Numbered from the stretch's first letter, positions 11,808 through 24,616 are shown. The stretch: 64,000 nt of DNA from Buxus sempervirens (GCA_947561395.2 OX387185.1:23875866-23939865); one strand, 5' to 3'. Notes: generated from the sequence alone by a model not told the origin. Translations and numbers: made by a program.

Positions 11808-14800
11808 TCAAGGAAAATACCTTTTTACCGCATCAGAGTTAATGGGCTCAGGAAAATCTGACCCATCCATTTCTGCTAAGATGAGTGCTCCCCCTGATAG
11901 GACTTTCTTGACAACATATGGGCCTTCCCAATTGGGCTTGAACTTACCACGAGGATCTTCCAAAAATGGTAGAATTTTCTTTAGCACCAGGTTTCCTTCT
12001 TGGAAAGTTCTGGGCCTCACTTTCTTATTGTAAGCCCGGGCTATTCTTTTCTGGTACAATTGTCCATGGCAAAGCGCTTTCAACCGCTTTTCTTCTATCA
12101 GGTTAAGTTGATCATGTCTCGACTGGACCCATTCGGCTTCTTCTAGTTCTGCTTCTATGAGCACTCGGAGTGATGGGATCTCCACTTCCACGGGCAAGAC
12201 TGCTTCCATCCCATAGACTAGGGAGTACGGGGTTGCCCCAGTTGAAGTCCGGATCGAGGTTCTATAAGCATGTAGAGCAAGTGGTAGCATTTCATGCCAA
12301 TCTTTGTAACTCACTACCATCTTCTGAATGATTTTCTTTATATTCTTGTTTGCTGCTTCCACTGCCCCATTCATCTTTGGCCTATACGGAGCTGACTTAT
12401 GATGGGTGATCTGAAACTGCTCACACATTTTCTTCATGTCCTTGTTTTTAATATTTGAAGCATTGTCTGATACTATGGCATTTGGCAGTCCATAGCGACA
12501 AATGATATTGTGCTTCAAAAATTTAATAACATGGTTGCTTGTGATATTTGCATATGATGCTGCTTCCACCCATTTAGTGAAGTAATCAATCGCCACCAGG
12601 ATGAATCTGTGCCCGTTCGATGCCTTAGGAGAGATCATGCCGATGACATCTATGCCCCACATAGAGAAGGGCCAGGGTGATGTCATGTTGTGCAGCTCAC
12701 CTGGGGGTGCATGCTTGTTATCTGCATATATCTGACATTGGTGGCACCTCCTGACATGTATACAGCAATCATGTTCTATGGTTGTCCAGTAGTATCCCAG
12801 CCTCAGGATCTTCTTAGCCAGCATGTGCCCACTCATATGGGGCCCACAGACTCCTCCATGTACAGTCTCAATCAATCTTTCTGATTCAGCCTTGGCAACA
12901 CATCTTAGCAGAATATCGTTATGCGACCTCTTGTACACATGTCCACCACTTAGCAAAAATTGACAAGTCAATCTCTGTATTGTCCTCTTCTCAGTAGCAG
13001 TGGCATTTTTTGGCAAACTCCGATTATTCAAGAAGTTCTTGATATCTTGAAACCATGGTGCTTCTTCTTCTGGTGCTCCCTCTAGAACGAGACAGTAAGC
13101 CGGTTCATCTCTAACCTCAATTTCCAGCGGTCTGATGTCTACTCCTTCTGGTATGCTGACCATTGAAGCCAAGGTGGCTAGAGCGTCTGCAAACTGATTC
13201 TTGGCCCTTGGCATATAGTTGAAGGAAATTCGAGTGAAATTTGTACTTATTTCTTCCAAATACTGGTGATAGGGGATCAATTTGTGATCCTTGGTTTTCC
13301 ACTCACCAGTTGTTTGGAAGATGATAAGACTCGAATCCCCGTATACGTCAAGTTCCTCTACTCCATGATCCATGGCTGCTTGCAATCCAATTATGCATGC
13401 CTCATATTCTGCTATGTTATTGGTGCACTGGAATCTCAGCTTTACTGCAATCGGGATGTGTGAACCATCTGGTTTAACCAAGACTGCCCCTATTCCGTTC
13501 CCATTCATGTTGGCCGCCCCATCGAAGAACATCTGCCAAGAACTCTCACTGTCCTCCTCTTCAGTGTACAGAATTGCCTCATCTGGGAAGTTGGTCTTCA
13601 AGGGTTGATATTCTGGCTGAGGATGTGCAGCCAGGTGATCAGCTATGGCTTGACCCTTGATCGCCTTCTGGGTGATGTATGTGAGGTCAAACTCGGACAG
13701 TAGCAGTTGCCACTTTGCCGTCCTGCCAGTCAGTGCCGGTTTCTCAAATAAATATTTCAGGGGGTCCATCCGGGATATCAATAGTGTGGAGTGACTAAGG
13801 AAGTAATGCCTTAGCCTCTGAGTGGCCCACACCAGAGCACAGCAAGTCTTTTCCAATGGTGAGTATTTGGCTTCATATTCTGTGAATTTTTTACTCAGAT
13901 AGTAAATTGCCCTTTCTTTTCTACCAGTCTCATCATGCTGCCCCAAGACACATCCCATCGACGTTTCCAACACTGACAAGTACAGGATCAGTGGTCTTCC
14001 TGGAGTTGGTGGCACTAGTACCGGCGGGTTCAGCAAATACCTCTTTATTGTGTCAAATGCCTGCTGGCAGTCCTCATTCCAGACCGTCGGGTTATCCTTT
14101 CTTAGAAGTTTGAAAATTGGTTCACAGATAGCAGTGAGCTGTGCTATGAACCGGCTTATGTATTGAATCCTTCCAAGAAAGCCCCTGACCTCCTTCTCGG
14201 TTCTGGGGGCTGGCATTTCAATTATGGCCTTGGCTTTAGCCGGGTCAATTTCAATTCCTCTTCGGCTCACTATAAACCCAAGCAACTTTCCTGATGTAGC
14301 CCCAAAGACACATTTAGCGGGGTTAAGCCGTAGACTGTACTTCCTGAGCCGATCAAACACTTTCTTCAGATTAATCAAGTGGTCCTCCTCTTTGCATGAT
14401 TTGGCAATCATATCGTCCACGTAGACCTCCATCTCCTTATGGATCATGTCATGAAATAGTGCAGTCATGGCCCGCTGGTATGTTGCCCCGGCGTTCTTAA
14501 GCCCAAACGGCATGACTGTATAGTGGAATGTGCCCCAAGGTGTGATAAATGCTGTTTTTTCTTGATCCTCCTTAGCCATCTTGATCTGATTATATCCTGA
14601 GAAACCATCCATGAAGGAAAACAGGCTATGTACCGCAGTATTATCGACCAGAATGTCGATGTGTGGAAGCGGAAAATCGTCCTTTGGGCTTGCCCTGTTT
14701 AAGTCTCTATAATCCACGCACATTCGGACCTTCCCGTCCTTCTTTGGTATCGGCACTATGTTTGCGAGCCACTCAGGGTACGTAGAGACTGCCAAAAATC

Positions 14801-15394
14801 CGGCTTGAAATTGTTTGACCACTTCGTCCTTGACCTTCAAGGTCCATTCAGGCTTCAATCTTCTCAGCTTCTGCTTAATCGGCTTAACCCCTGGTAAAAT
14901 TGGCAATTTATGCACCACCATGTCAGTGTCCAACCCCGGCATGTCCCGATATGACCAAGCAAACACATCTTTGTAGTCTGCCAAGAATTGTGACATTTTA
15001 TTTTTCTGCACATCAGACAAGCATGACCCGATTTTTACAATTTTTGGGTCATCTTTGGTCCCAAGATTTATGGATATGGTCTCCTCAATATTAGGTTGGA
15101 CCCCCTTTTCATGATGTTCTAATTGGTATTCAATTTCTTTTGGAACGTCTTCTTCTTCGACCTCGGTCTCTTCTTCGACCCCCATGAGATCAAAGTCGAG
15201 CTCAAGGTCGAAGTCATATTCAACCTGGTCCAATTCGGTATGATTATATGGTTCATAAGTGGTTTGGACCTTTTTGAAAAAATTAAATTTTCTAGAAAAA
15301 ATAGAAAAATCTTTTTGGGTTTTTTGTGGGCCTTCTAAACATAATTCCCCTGAAGACGAAGGCCCATTAGAACCTTCAGGGAAATGGCATTCCA
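11808..15394 (-). CDS. E1 pol: RT, RNase H, second RNase H, integrase (Tat type)
   Basis: It is open for 1,195 codons. Approximate residues from 15395: RT 165-390 with YVDD near 321-326; first RNase H about 460-580; second, archaeal-type RNase H about 620-750 with FDGA, AEYEA, YGDSS and ADALA supplying D, E, D, D; integrase zinc finger near 845-890; integrase core with GIDVIG, VSDNAS and GAVEAANKN; C-terminal GPYVV-type module ending YFP. The dual RNase H defines the Tat/Ogre lineage. No clear start ATG exists; the frame overlaps the end of gag-pro and would be reached from it by a shift at the A-run at 15404-15412. All catalytic motifs look intact. A polymerase supplied from this copy could act in trans; that is inference. 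Confidence 0.9.
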
Positions 15395-17896
15395 CTATTG
15401 GACTTTTTTTTTGGAAGCCGCGTCAGTTTGCCGAACTAACGCTGCTTCAAAGGTAAGGGGAGTTTCCTCCCAATTGTTCAGTACAAAATTTTGGGGAGCA
15501 GGGGAAATAGGGAAAGCCTGCTCTTCAAACCCAGCATCCGATGCCATCATCACCGGGTGGGTACTGCCCTTTTCTGCTGCAGGGCCCAGTTCAGAAATGA
15601 CCTTGTCTGGAACCTTTACTGCGGCCCAGTCAATAAATGGCAGTTCCATGTCTGCCCCTGTCTTTTCGCCCTCAGTCATGGCGAAGAAGGCTCCAACATC
15701 TTCAGAATAGTCTGACTGCTGCTCGGGCTGTGGTCCAGGCCCATCCACTGCTTCCAGTATTGGAGATGGGTTATAGGGTTGTAGGGCCGAAACAAAAGGC
15801 TTTTGAAATGGGTTGACATTGTAGTAGGGAGGTTTTGATTGGTCCATAGGAGGAGAAATTTGGATTATATAAGCGGGTTTTGGGAAGTTCACCCTCAGAT
15901 GCGGGAGTTTTCCTCTGCTTCTGCTCTCCCCTTCTTCATGTTTCATTCTCCTCCAACCTCTGGGCTTGAAGCCCAACCCTACCTTTGGGACTAGTTTCTT
16001 AGCCATGATTGGCTCCACCATCCCCTGCAGATTGATCCCCAGGCCTTTCCCTGGGTGAAAGTGGTATTTCTCCATCACTTTCTTGACCATCCTTTCTGCA
16101 GTGGTCCCCTTTTCCTTCTTTTTCTCACACCCCCCAGGTATGTAATTTACCGCCTCAAATTGAAATGAGTGGAATGCAATCTTGTCAACAGTCAAGTCCA
16201 CATTGATTAATGGTACATCAGGTGACACAATGGGCGGCACCAAGTTTTCGGCTAGGACTGTTATCACCCTTTGCCCTCTTACATATTTCACCCTTTGGTG
16301 GAGCGTGGATGGTATTGCCCTAGCCGAATGTATCCACGGCCTTCCTAGGAGCAGATTGAATGCTGCGAGTATATCCATCACCTCAAATGTGATGTTGAAG
16401 ATATTCGACCCAATTGTGACCGGCAGTTCAATCTCCCCTAGGGAGTGGGTCTTGGAGCTATCAAAAGCCCTTACTATCCGCCCATTTCTTTTGATCCTTG
16501 ACTGGTCCAGACCCAGCTTGGTAAAAGTGATTAACGGGCAAACGTTTAACGCCGACCCGTTGTCAATTAAAACCCGTGCAATCATGCAGCCCTTACAAAG
16601 CATAGTGATGTGCAAAGGGTCCACATGATAACACCCACCTGGGCTGATCTCACCCTCTGAGAAACTTATCACATTATGTGACAAGATTTGACCAACCATT
16701 TTACCAAGCTGGTCTGGATCAATTGTTTGGGATACGTGTGCACTCTGTAGCACCCTTAACAATGCATCCCTGTGGTTTTCAGAATTCAGCAAAAGGCCCA
16801 GTATTGAAATCTGGGCCGGGACCTTGTTCAGCTGATCCATAAGATTAAATTCACTCCTTTTTATTATTTTTATGAGGTCGGCTGCCTCATTTTCTGCACC
16901 CTGGGGGGTGTCTTCTCCTATTTTATTTTTTCCCTTCTGTTTTATTTTTTCTTCATTTTCTTTTTTTTCTTTCTCTACTTCTGTCTCTTTTTCTTTCTCT
17001 TCACCCCCTGCACATCTCCCTGACCTCGTCATGAGGTTCACCTCCTCCTGGTTCGGGTTCCTGACCATTGGAACCGTAGCCGTGATTCCCTCGCTGTAGT
17101 TCCATGGTACAGCGGCCTCTGAATAGGCTAATTTAGGGATGTCAACCACTAGTGGCTGGAGTTTGGACCGGGATGTATGGGCCGGTTTAGGGATAGTATG
17201 GGCTGGCTGCACATTTACAACCAAGGGTTGAAGTTTGGAATTTGTGGGGACAGAAGAAGTGATGGAAGCAGTGGTGGGGTCAAGATTGATGACCAGGGGA
17301 GCCTTAGACGGCTTGGATGGAGAATAAGTGGGTGGACTGCAATTGAAGACCAATGCGGGCCTTGCAGTATTCATCTGGGTCATAAGAGATGAGACCCGGT
17401 TCAAAGAGGAACTTATGTCCTCAGCAGCTGTATTATTTTTTTGGGAGACCATGTTGATCTCCTCCTCTTCCTCCTTTGGGAAAAATCGGACCTGGACCGT
17501 GGTCCCCACGGGAGCTATGAGCTGTGATGGGTCGAAGGCCCTTCTCGTGGTGGATATGGCTGTGATGGAGTTGGATGGGCCTGCCCCATTGTGGTAAGGC
17601 AGAGGGTTCTGCCCAATATCATTCCCGGACGGGGCCGGTGCAGCAGTGTTGAACACTAAGGCCTTCTGGTCCAACAGGTCCTGGACCGCATGCTTCAATA
17701 CCCAGCAGGTATCGGTAGAATGCCCCGGTGTACCCATGTGGAAATCACAGGTGACCGATGTGTCAAAATTTCTCCCCTTCGGGGCATTTGGGTTAGGCTC
17801 CTTCAGCGTCAAGTATTCCCCTTTCAGCAGGGTTGGCAGTAGTTGGGACAGAGATATCGGGAGAGGAGTGAAGACTCGGTTCTTCCTTGCTGCGAA
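15395..17896 (-). pseudogene. E1 gag C-terminus, protease and G-patch region
   Basis: It is open from just after a TAG at 17897-17899 to a TAG at 15395-15397, so it lacks its own natural start. Near its beginning a CDFHMGTPGHSTDTC zinc finger has the C-H-H-C spacing of Tat gag. A protease motif LIDNGSALN lies at about 16545-16570. Downstream, at about 16020-16075, KYHFHPGKGLGINLQGM resembles a G-patch. The end, with LPFIDWAAV and LNNWEETPLTFEAA, is the usual Tat linker to pol. Next to the stop is a run of nine A on the coding strand. Confidence 0.82.
15404..15412 (-). promoter_or_regulatory. A-run at the gag-pro/pol frame boundary of E1
   Basis: Nine T on the + strand give AAAAAAAAA in the coding sense, two codons before the gag-pro stop. 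Pol is open in the -1 frame relative to gag-pro. The homologous E2 run has ten A and is also out of frame. This could be a programmed or slippage site, or simple homopolymer decay. Confidence 0.45.
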
Positions 17897-19099
17897 CTAG
17901 GCATCCCGCTCCTCCTTAGAAAAAGTCCTCCTTGTGTTAGCTGGCACAGAGGGAGAGAAGTTGACATTCAGCGGGGTCTGGTACGACTGCTGGGCCTGCT
18001 GGGCCTGTTGGGGTGCCGAGATGTTGACGTGCAGTGGCTTCTTGGCCGGAGGAGCCTGGACTAGGTTCACCTCCCCTTCTTTTCGGGCCCCTGTCTTTTT
18101 GAATCCAGTTCCCTTCTTTTGGGACATGGAGGCCGAGGGATCAGACTGCCCAGTCAAAGTAGAGTAGTCTATCAGCCGTCCTGACCTGACCCCTTCTTCA
18201 ATCCGGTCCGCCACCTATACCAGGGCTGCAAAGTTGGTGGTGATCTGACCCACCAGATGGTTGTAAAAGGGCTGCCCCAGTGTGCCCATAAATGTGGAGA
18301 TCATCTCCGGCTCTTGCATAGGTGGCTTGACCTGGGAGGCGGCCTCTCTCCACCTATTGGCATATTGCCGTACTGGCTCATCTTTGCCCTTGGTCATCCT
18401 CATCATGTCGTACCGGTCCGGCACGATCTCCGAGTTGAACTTGTACTGGTCCAAGAAGGCGTCGGCTAGGTCCTTCCACCTCCTGATCCTTCCATGGTCC
18501 ACTGTAGCGAACCACCGAAGGGCTGACCCGGTCAGACTCCTCTGGAAGAGCTGGATCAGTATGCCAATCGTCCCGGCCAAATTGGCATAGGGCCCCGCAG
18601 TATAGTTTCAGATGGCTTAATGGGCAGCCCGTGCCATCAAACTTGTCGAAGTCTGGGCACCTGAACTTAGCCGGTAGACAGACGTCCGGGTACATGCACA
18701 GGTCCTCGAAGGTGGTGCCTGCATGGCTGCCTCCCCCCTTCACTTCCTTCAGCTCTGCCTGGATCCTCTCTATCCTCAGCAGCATTTTTTTTCCATCTCA
18801 TCCCTAGCCTTTTCTTTTTCCAGCTCTTTCTCAGACTCGACTGTATTTTCCCTGATCAGAATGGGTTCAGGGACTGGTTCAGAAATGGGCTCAGGCATGG
18901 GCTGAGCCGGAGGCGGAATATAGGCCTGAGGTGGCGGTGCCGGATGAGAAGTCAACGCCTGATTTTGGGCTTGGGCCTGCTGGGCCTGAGCCGCCAGTAA
19001 GTCGCCCAGCATTTTGGCCAGACCGGCCACTTGCTCCTGCAGCTGAGTAAAGTCCTGAGCGGGGACAGTAGCTTGGGCTTGGTTCTCTTCAGTGTTCAT
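17897..19099 (-). pseudogene. E1 gag, N-terminal part, broken
   Basis: The likely start ATG is at 19097-19099, after VTRSKARA; the E2 gag starts at the equivalent point. The N-terminus has a short coiled coil (LQEQVAGLAKMLGDLL), then a proline-rich stretch and a charged E/K segment. The retrotransposon gag core follows, with LTGSALRWFATVDHG, RWKDLADAFLDQYKF and RYDMMRMTK. Breaks: a one-base loss in the A-run near 18785, a frameshift near 18600, a TAG at about 18215 where E2 has CAG, and a TAG at 17897 where a glutamine is expected. Capsid from this copy would not be made whole. Confidence 0.85.
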
Positions 19100-19309
19100 G
19101 GCTCTTGCTTTGGATCTGGTCACGGGAGCAATGACTGCAAATAAGTGCACCTGGGTCGAAAGTAAATGTACCTGAGGAAAAATGAATAGAACATGTTAGC
19201 TTCCATTTAAATTGAAACACACCTCTATAAATGTAGACAAATAGGTCAGGGGAACACCAATCCAGATTTTTCTCTTTTTTTTTTTGTTTTTTTTTTGTTG
19301 TTTTGATTT

Positions 19310-20625
19310 TGTGTTGGAATATTCTAGGGCTTCCAAGGGTCCCAAATTTAAAAATTTTTTTTTGATTTGATTGATAAAAATAACCAACCAAGGTTTTCAT
19401 GGAATATTCTAGGGCTTCCAAGGGTCCCAATTTTTTTTTGATTTGATTGATAAAAATAACCAACCAAGGTTTTCATGGAATATTCTAGGGCTTCTAAGGG
19501 TCCCAATTTTTTTTGATTTGATTGATAAAAATAACCAACCAAGGTTTTCATGGAATATTCTAGGGCTTCCAAGGGTCCCAATTTTTTTTTTTTTGATTTG
19601 ATTGATAAAAATAACCAACCAAGGTTTTCATGGAATATTCTAGGGCTTCCAAGGGTCCCAATTTTTTTTTGATTTGATTGATAAAAATAACCAACCAAGG
19701 TTTTCATGGAATATTCTAAGGCTTCCAAGGGTCCCAATTTTTTTTTGATTTGATTGATAAAAATAACCAACCAAGGTTTTCATGGAATATTCTAGGGCTT
19801 CCAAGGGTCCCAATTTTTTTTGATTTGATTGATAAAAATAACCAACCAAAGGTGCCTTGAAATATTCTAGGGCTTCCAAGTATCCCACAAATGTTTTGAT
19901 TTGATTGATAAAAATAACCAACCAAAGGTGTCTTGGAATATTCTAGGGCTTCCAAGTATCCCACAAATGTTTTGATTTGATTGATAAAAATAACCAACCA
20001 AAGGTGTCTTGGAATATTCTAGGGCTTCCAAGTATCCCACAAATGTTTTGATTTGATTGATAAAAATAACCAACCAAAGGTGTCTTGGAATATTCTAGGG
20101 CTTCCAAGTATCCCACAAATGTTTTGATTTGATTGATAAAAATAACCAACCAAAGGTTTTCATTTTTTTTTATTTGATTTGATTGATAAAAATAACCAAC
20201 CAAGGTTTTCATGGAATATTCTAGGGCTTCCAAGTGTCCCACTTTTTTTTGATTTGATTGATAAAAATAACCAACCAAGGTTTTCATTTTTTTTTGATGT
20301 GATTGATAAAAATAACCAACCAAAGGTTTTCATGGAATATTCTAGGGCTTCCAAGTGTCCCACTTTTTTTGATTTGATTGATAAAAATAACCAACCAAGG
20401 TTTTCATTTTTTTTTTGATTTGATTGATAACCAACCAAAGGTTTTCATTTTTTTTATTTGATTTGATTGATAAAAATAACCAACCAAGGTTTTCATGGAA
20501 TATTCTAGGGCTTCCAAGTGTCCCACTTTTTTTGATTTGATTGATAAAAATAACCAACCAAGGTTTTCATTTTTTTTTTTGATTTGATTGATAAAAATAA
20601 CCAACCAAAGGGTTTTTTTTTTCTT
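19310..20625 (-). repeat. E1 leader tandem array, unit about 76 bp, hairpin-bearing
   Basis: About 18 copies of a unit contain GATTTGATTGATAAAAATA on the + strand, and about 14 of them carry a complete hairpin segment. On the element strand the segment reads TTGGAA-GCCCTAGAATA-TTCCAA, with arm variants CTTGGAA/TTCCAAG and TGGAA/TTCCA. A poly-A stretch of varying length closes each unit. The array lies between PBS and gag, in the inferred leader intron. Open frames through it are repeat artefacts. Confidence 0.93.
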
Positions 20626-20946
20626 CTTCAAATTTGCTGAATTTTCTCAGTTTTCAAGTTCCAGAGTTTGATTGACACATGTTTGAGTTGAGTTGGTGTC
20701 AAAAATATGACACCTTGGTTTCCTCTTTGATTTTCAGACTTAGGTTAAACCCTGAAAGAATATTTTATTTTATTCATTTTTTTGTTTTTTTTCCTTTTGT
20801 ATTTTTTCTCTTTTTTTTTTTTTGATTTTGTATTTTTGGGAACATTTCTTATGTTCTTTTCGGGGTGCCTAAGGATTATCCACAGTGTTTTAGGCATTTT
20901 ATTTTGAAAATTTGGGCTGAAAAGCCAATTTGTGCATTTTTTGAAT

Positions 20947-21060
20947 GTATCCGGTACACTATTCCGGATAAGAATATGCCTTATTGTATCCGGTCAACCT
21001 AACCGGATATCCGCATATGTCTTTGTATCCGGAAATATGTACCAGATACGATTAGAGCTG
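20947..21060 (-). repeat. E1 palindrome cluster in the leader, 39-bp period
   Basis: GTATCCGG begins at 20947, 20986 and 21025, exactly 39 bp apart. Each unit is an inverted repeat of the form TATCCGGT - 7 nt - ACCGGATA, the third imperfect. Confidence 0.9.
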
Positions 21061-21359
21061 TTATTAACCGGCCTGAGTTGCCGGTTATTGCCGAAATGGC
21101 CCTTTTTTGACTCATTTTTTCACCAGATTAGTTTTTTTTCATTCCCAATTGATATTCACCTTAATTTGACCTTCAAAACTTGCCCCAAATTGGGCTTGGA
21201 CATTATATTTGCAAAATCCCCAAATTCATGAAAAGAACATGGTTTTACCTTGCCACCTTGTATTACCTTCACATTATACCTTGGCCTGTAAAACATGCAA
21301 ACGGCCTTCCCACATTTACACCCAATTTCCCCAAACGCAATTGTGTGCTTTTAGCCGAA

Positions 21360-21680
21360 AATGTGTTTCTCCACCTTCAAGCGTATGGTTTTTGGGTTTT
21401 GGCTTAATTGGCAACTTAGAACTCAAGTCTAGTGATGCCCGGAATCGAATCACAGATCCCATTGTCATCACATCATTGACTCAAATTCTAAGGTAAATGT
21501 TTTCACTTTCGCTTTCCGAAGTCACGACCTCGGTGCGCCAAGCTACACACATTCATGGTTCAACTTCCTAATAGGTAAAGGGTAGGCTGTGCAAATTGTT
21601 TCAAGTGCTCAAGTGCAATTTTAAATTGTGGTAACATTCACAACGTCCCAGACCCTTGCCACTCTTTTTCGTAGCCATGC
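21360..21680 (-). other. E1 copy of a conserved Tat leader block
   Basis: On the element strand it matches E2 26911-27245 over about 330 bp, including GGCAAGGGT, GGGACGTTGTGAATGT, GTGTGTAGCTTGGCGCA and GGAAAGCGAAAGTGAAAACA. It lies 0.9 to 1.2 kb inside the PBS. A packaging or dimerisation role is possible but not shown. Confidence 0.7.
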
Positions 21681-22556
21681 ATTCAATTTCAAGCCAAGGT
21701 ACTAATGACAAAGATAATGAAGCTAAATACAAGCAAGCAAGCACCAAAGTAACCAAATATGCACAAAAAATATTACATGCCCAAAAAGTGGTATACAAAA
21801 CATGTTATTGGTACAAACAACAACTAAACCATGGAAGCATGCTTGACCCAAAAGCATTCCCTAAAATTCCAGATTTTCATGCCTTTTTCATGCTCAAAGT
21901 GTACCATTTACCCCAAATTGAAGCCTAAAATTTTATCACTTACTTGGCATGATACAAGAAAGGTTTTGATGATTTAAACATTCTTGAAAACCCCCAAATA
22001 TGCACTGAAATTTCCAGAATTTTCATGCCCAAAAGTGCATCCCTTATACCCCAAATTAATGCCTAAAAGTTTAGCAACTACTTGACATTATACAAAAGTG
22101 TTTTAATGAGGGAAAACATGCTTGAAAACCATCCTAATGGCTACTATATTTACAGATTTTTGCTCATTATTTTCCCGCTCAAATCATGTCATCATACCCC
22201 CAAAATCCCAAGCATGGCATAAAGCAAACATTGAGCACAAATCATATTTTATTTATGGGAAACATGCTTGAATAACCAAGACAAACACAAAATTTCCAGA
22301 TTTCCAATATTGTATATTTTTTCATGGTATTCTAACCCCAAAACCAATGTTAACACATAATATAGCAAAAGTCATATAACAATGTGGGTTTTTCCCTTAA
22401 ACCAAATCAAGCAACATAACCATGCCCTTATCCATGAAAAATTTTAAGCATCCCATTCAGATTTAAGATACAACAATATTCACAAAAAGCAAAATAGCAA
22501 GCATTCAAAAGTGAAGAAAAAGCATGAAGATACACAAATAGGCTTAAATCCACAAG

Positions 22557-22574
22557 TCCCCAGCAGAGTCGCCA
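22557..22574 (-). other. E1 primer-binding site
   Basis: On the - strand it reads TGGCGACTCTGCTGGGGA, two bases inside the LTR end TCTCACA. It is identical to the E2 PBS. This PBS type is characteristic of Tat/Ogre elements and usually assigned to tRNA-Arg; the tRNA was not checked here. Confidence 0.85.
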
Positions 22575-24343
22575 GTTGTGAGACATGGGAAAAAATCACC
22601 GGAGTGATCGTCCCTCCGTCAACACACGGGCTCAACGCAAAAGTGGGAGAGTCGCCACCATTCATGATTTTGGGGTGAGAATGGACACCAAAGATTCAAA
22701 AGTAGGCAAAAATAGCCAAAAGACAAATTCTAGGATAAAAATAATCCTACTTGAAAATCAAATCCAGAGATGGGTAAGGGGATTAGATTATGAACGGGGG
22801 AAGGTGTTAGGCACCCCCATTCATCCACACGAAGTGGTTGCCAAGTGTATGTTCATGCAAAAAAATAAAGTAAGAAATCTTGCTAAAAATCATAGAAAAC
22901 CTTGAAAAAGGATTAATGTATGATATTTTCACATGAAGATCTAAATGGATTTTAGATCCTCTCTTATGTCAATATCATTTTTGGAATATCTCAAAAGATG
23001 GAAATCAAAGCACAAATGGCTCAAAACCAAGTTAAATCAAATTCGGAAAATTTGGTAAAAAGTATACCATTTGCCTTGAAATCATTCAAATCCAATTCTA
23101 AATTGACCCAAAACAAATCCATTTGAAAGATTAGGGTAAACAAGAGTCTCATGCAAAATTTCACTTCATTCCGATGAAAAATCTAGGAGTTATGCTCCTT
23201 TGAAGTTGCTGCTGGGGATTTTTAAAAGTGGTAAGTGGGCAACTTTGGAAAATTGTCTAGAAAAATCCACTACATAGAAATCCGTGAAACTTGGTGTGAT
23301 TGAAGTCTGTATGGCCATCTTTCCAGAGAAACTAGCCTCATACAAAAATCCCTTCGGACGTGCCTTGGGTGGTCTCCCGAACAGGCCCCGAAGATCACAG
23401 ATTTACCCAGAAAAATGCAAATGAGCAGTTCTGAGTAAATCGGCTACCAATAATTCAAATGGAATTCAAAAATTATGAAACCAACTGGATTTGAAAATAG
23501 ACTCATAAAGGAGTACTCAGAAACAAAAATCACTCGAATCGGACTTAAAACGAACACATGGCGGTCTGTCGAAGTGACAAGTTCTGTACTTGGACCTGAA
23601 CTGTCCACTCAACTTCGACAGAGAGGTGTCAAAAATCGGCTAGATAGAAAATCATGAAATTTGGTGGACATAAACTAGACAGCCTCACCTTTCCCATGGT
23701 TCTGGAATCGTCCCAAAATTCATCCGGATGATGAAGTTACGGACGTCCGAAGTAGGGGTACAGGTGCTGTCAAGCTAAGCCACTTTTGAGTAAAACCAAG
23801 TCCGAAAATTGATAAAAATGAAATTCGTGCAAGATGAACACAAATACTTTAAAATCATCCGAAAGGCATTTCAGAATTGATTGAGGTCATTTATTTGAGA
23901 TTTATCACAATAAATGCAATAAACCCCAAATATGAGCCTACCCCGCCAAAATAGTGATATGTATGTGCAAGAGTGTAAAACCAAGCAAGATCAATACAAC
24001 ATGCATATATTCAACAAAATAGGTTCTAGCATAGCCTAGGGTTCCGTTCCATTATCGTTTCCCTCTGTTCTCTTTAAGATAATCAAGGGTACTTTGAATA
24101 TGGAACGGTTTACAATGAATCAAAAAGGCCTTACGCTACATGGGTTCTAGCACTAGGGTCAATCCCCAGTCTCGTTTCTCCTAGATCCGCCTTCACGTTT
24201 TACGGCTAGGGGAGTCTTGAGATACTTTGAGCCGGGGAAGGATTTCCACACATACAAACAAGGCTTTACACTACAGAAAGGTAGAAGAAGAGATCTAGAT
24301 CTAGGAATGTAAAGACAGAAAATAAAAAGAAAAGTTGAGGCTT

Positions 24344-24346
24344 ACC
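24344..24346 (-). promoter_or_regulatory. E1 LTR splice donor candidate
   Basis: On the - strand ACTCAG|GTAAGC lies about 110 bp downstream of the TATA box. The E2 LTR has CAG|GTAAGT at the equivalent place in both copies. The partner acceptor would be TTTTTCCTCAG near 19172, just upstream of gag. Confidence 0.6.
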
Positions 24347-24452
24347 TGAGTGCTGGAGGCGATTCCACAGCGGTTTTCTTCTTCTCTTGGAGTTCTTCTT
24401 TGCGAGAATTCAAAACAAGAGTTGTGTGCCCTTTGCTCAAGGAGGAGGCTCC

Positions 24453-24460
24453 TATTTATA
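24453..24460 (-). promoter_or_regulatory. E1 LTR TATA box
   Basis: On the - strand CCTATAAATAGG lies about 390 bp inside the LTR start and 157 bp downstream of the palindrome cluster. E2 has the same TATAAATA at the corresponding place. Confidence 0.72.
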
Positions 24461-24616
24461 GGCAAGGGCTAAGGTCATTGGTAGACACAAATTAATGTCT
24501 AGAACCCCTCCAACCTAAACCCTAAGGTTATTTCCGCGATTTCCCCTCATTTAATGAGGGACATGATGGTAAAAGTGAAAAACTCTCGGAAAACCCTAAT
24601 TTTGAGCAAACTTAAG

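Larger units (their letters stand above)
20626..22556 (-). other. E1 leader, noncoding, with a palindrome cluster and a conserved block
   Basis: No gene was found. It contains the 39-bp palindrome cluster (20947-21060) and a block at about 21360-21680 well conserved with the E2 leader at 26911-27245. The remainder is AT-rich and differs between the elements. Confidence 0.7.

Noticed and set aside
19348..20631. Several overlapping ORFs with repeats of VIFINQIKKK
   Set aside because: They are translations of the 76-bp tandem array in several frames, inside the noncoding leader.
22585..22905. 106-codon + strand ORF in the E1 LTR
   Set aside because: Antisense to conserved Tat U5 sequence; the equivalent E2 region has no such frame.
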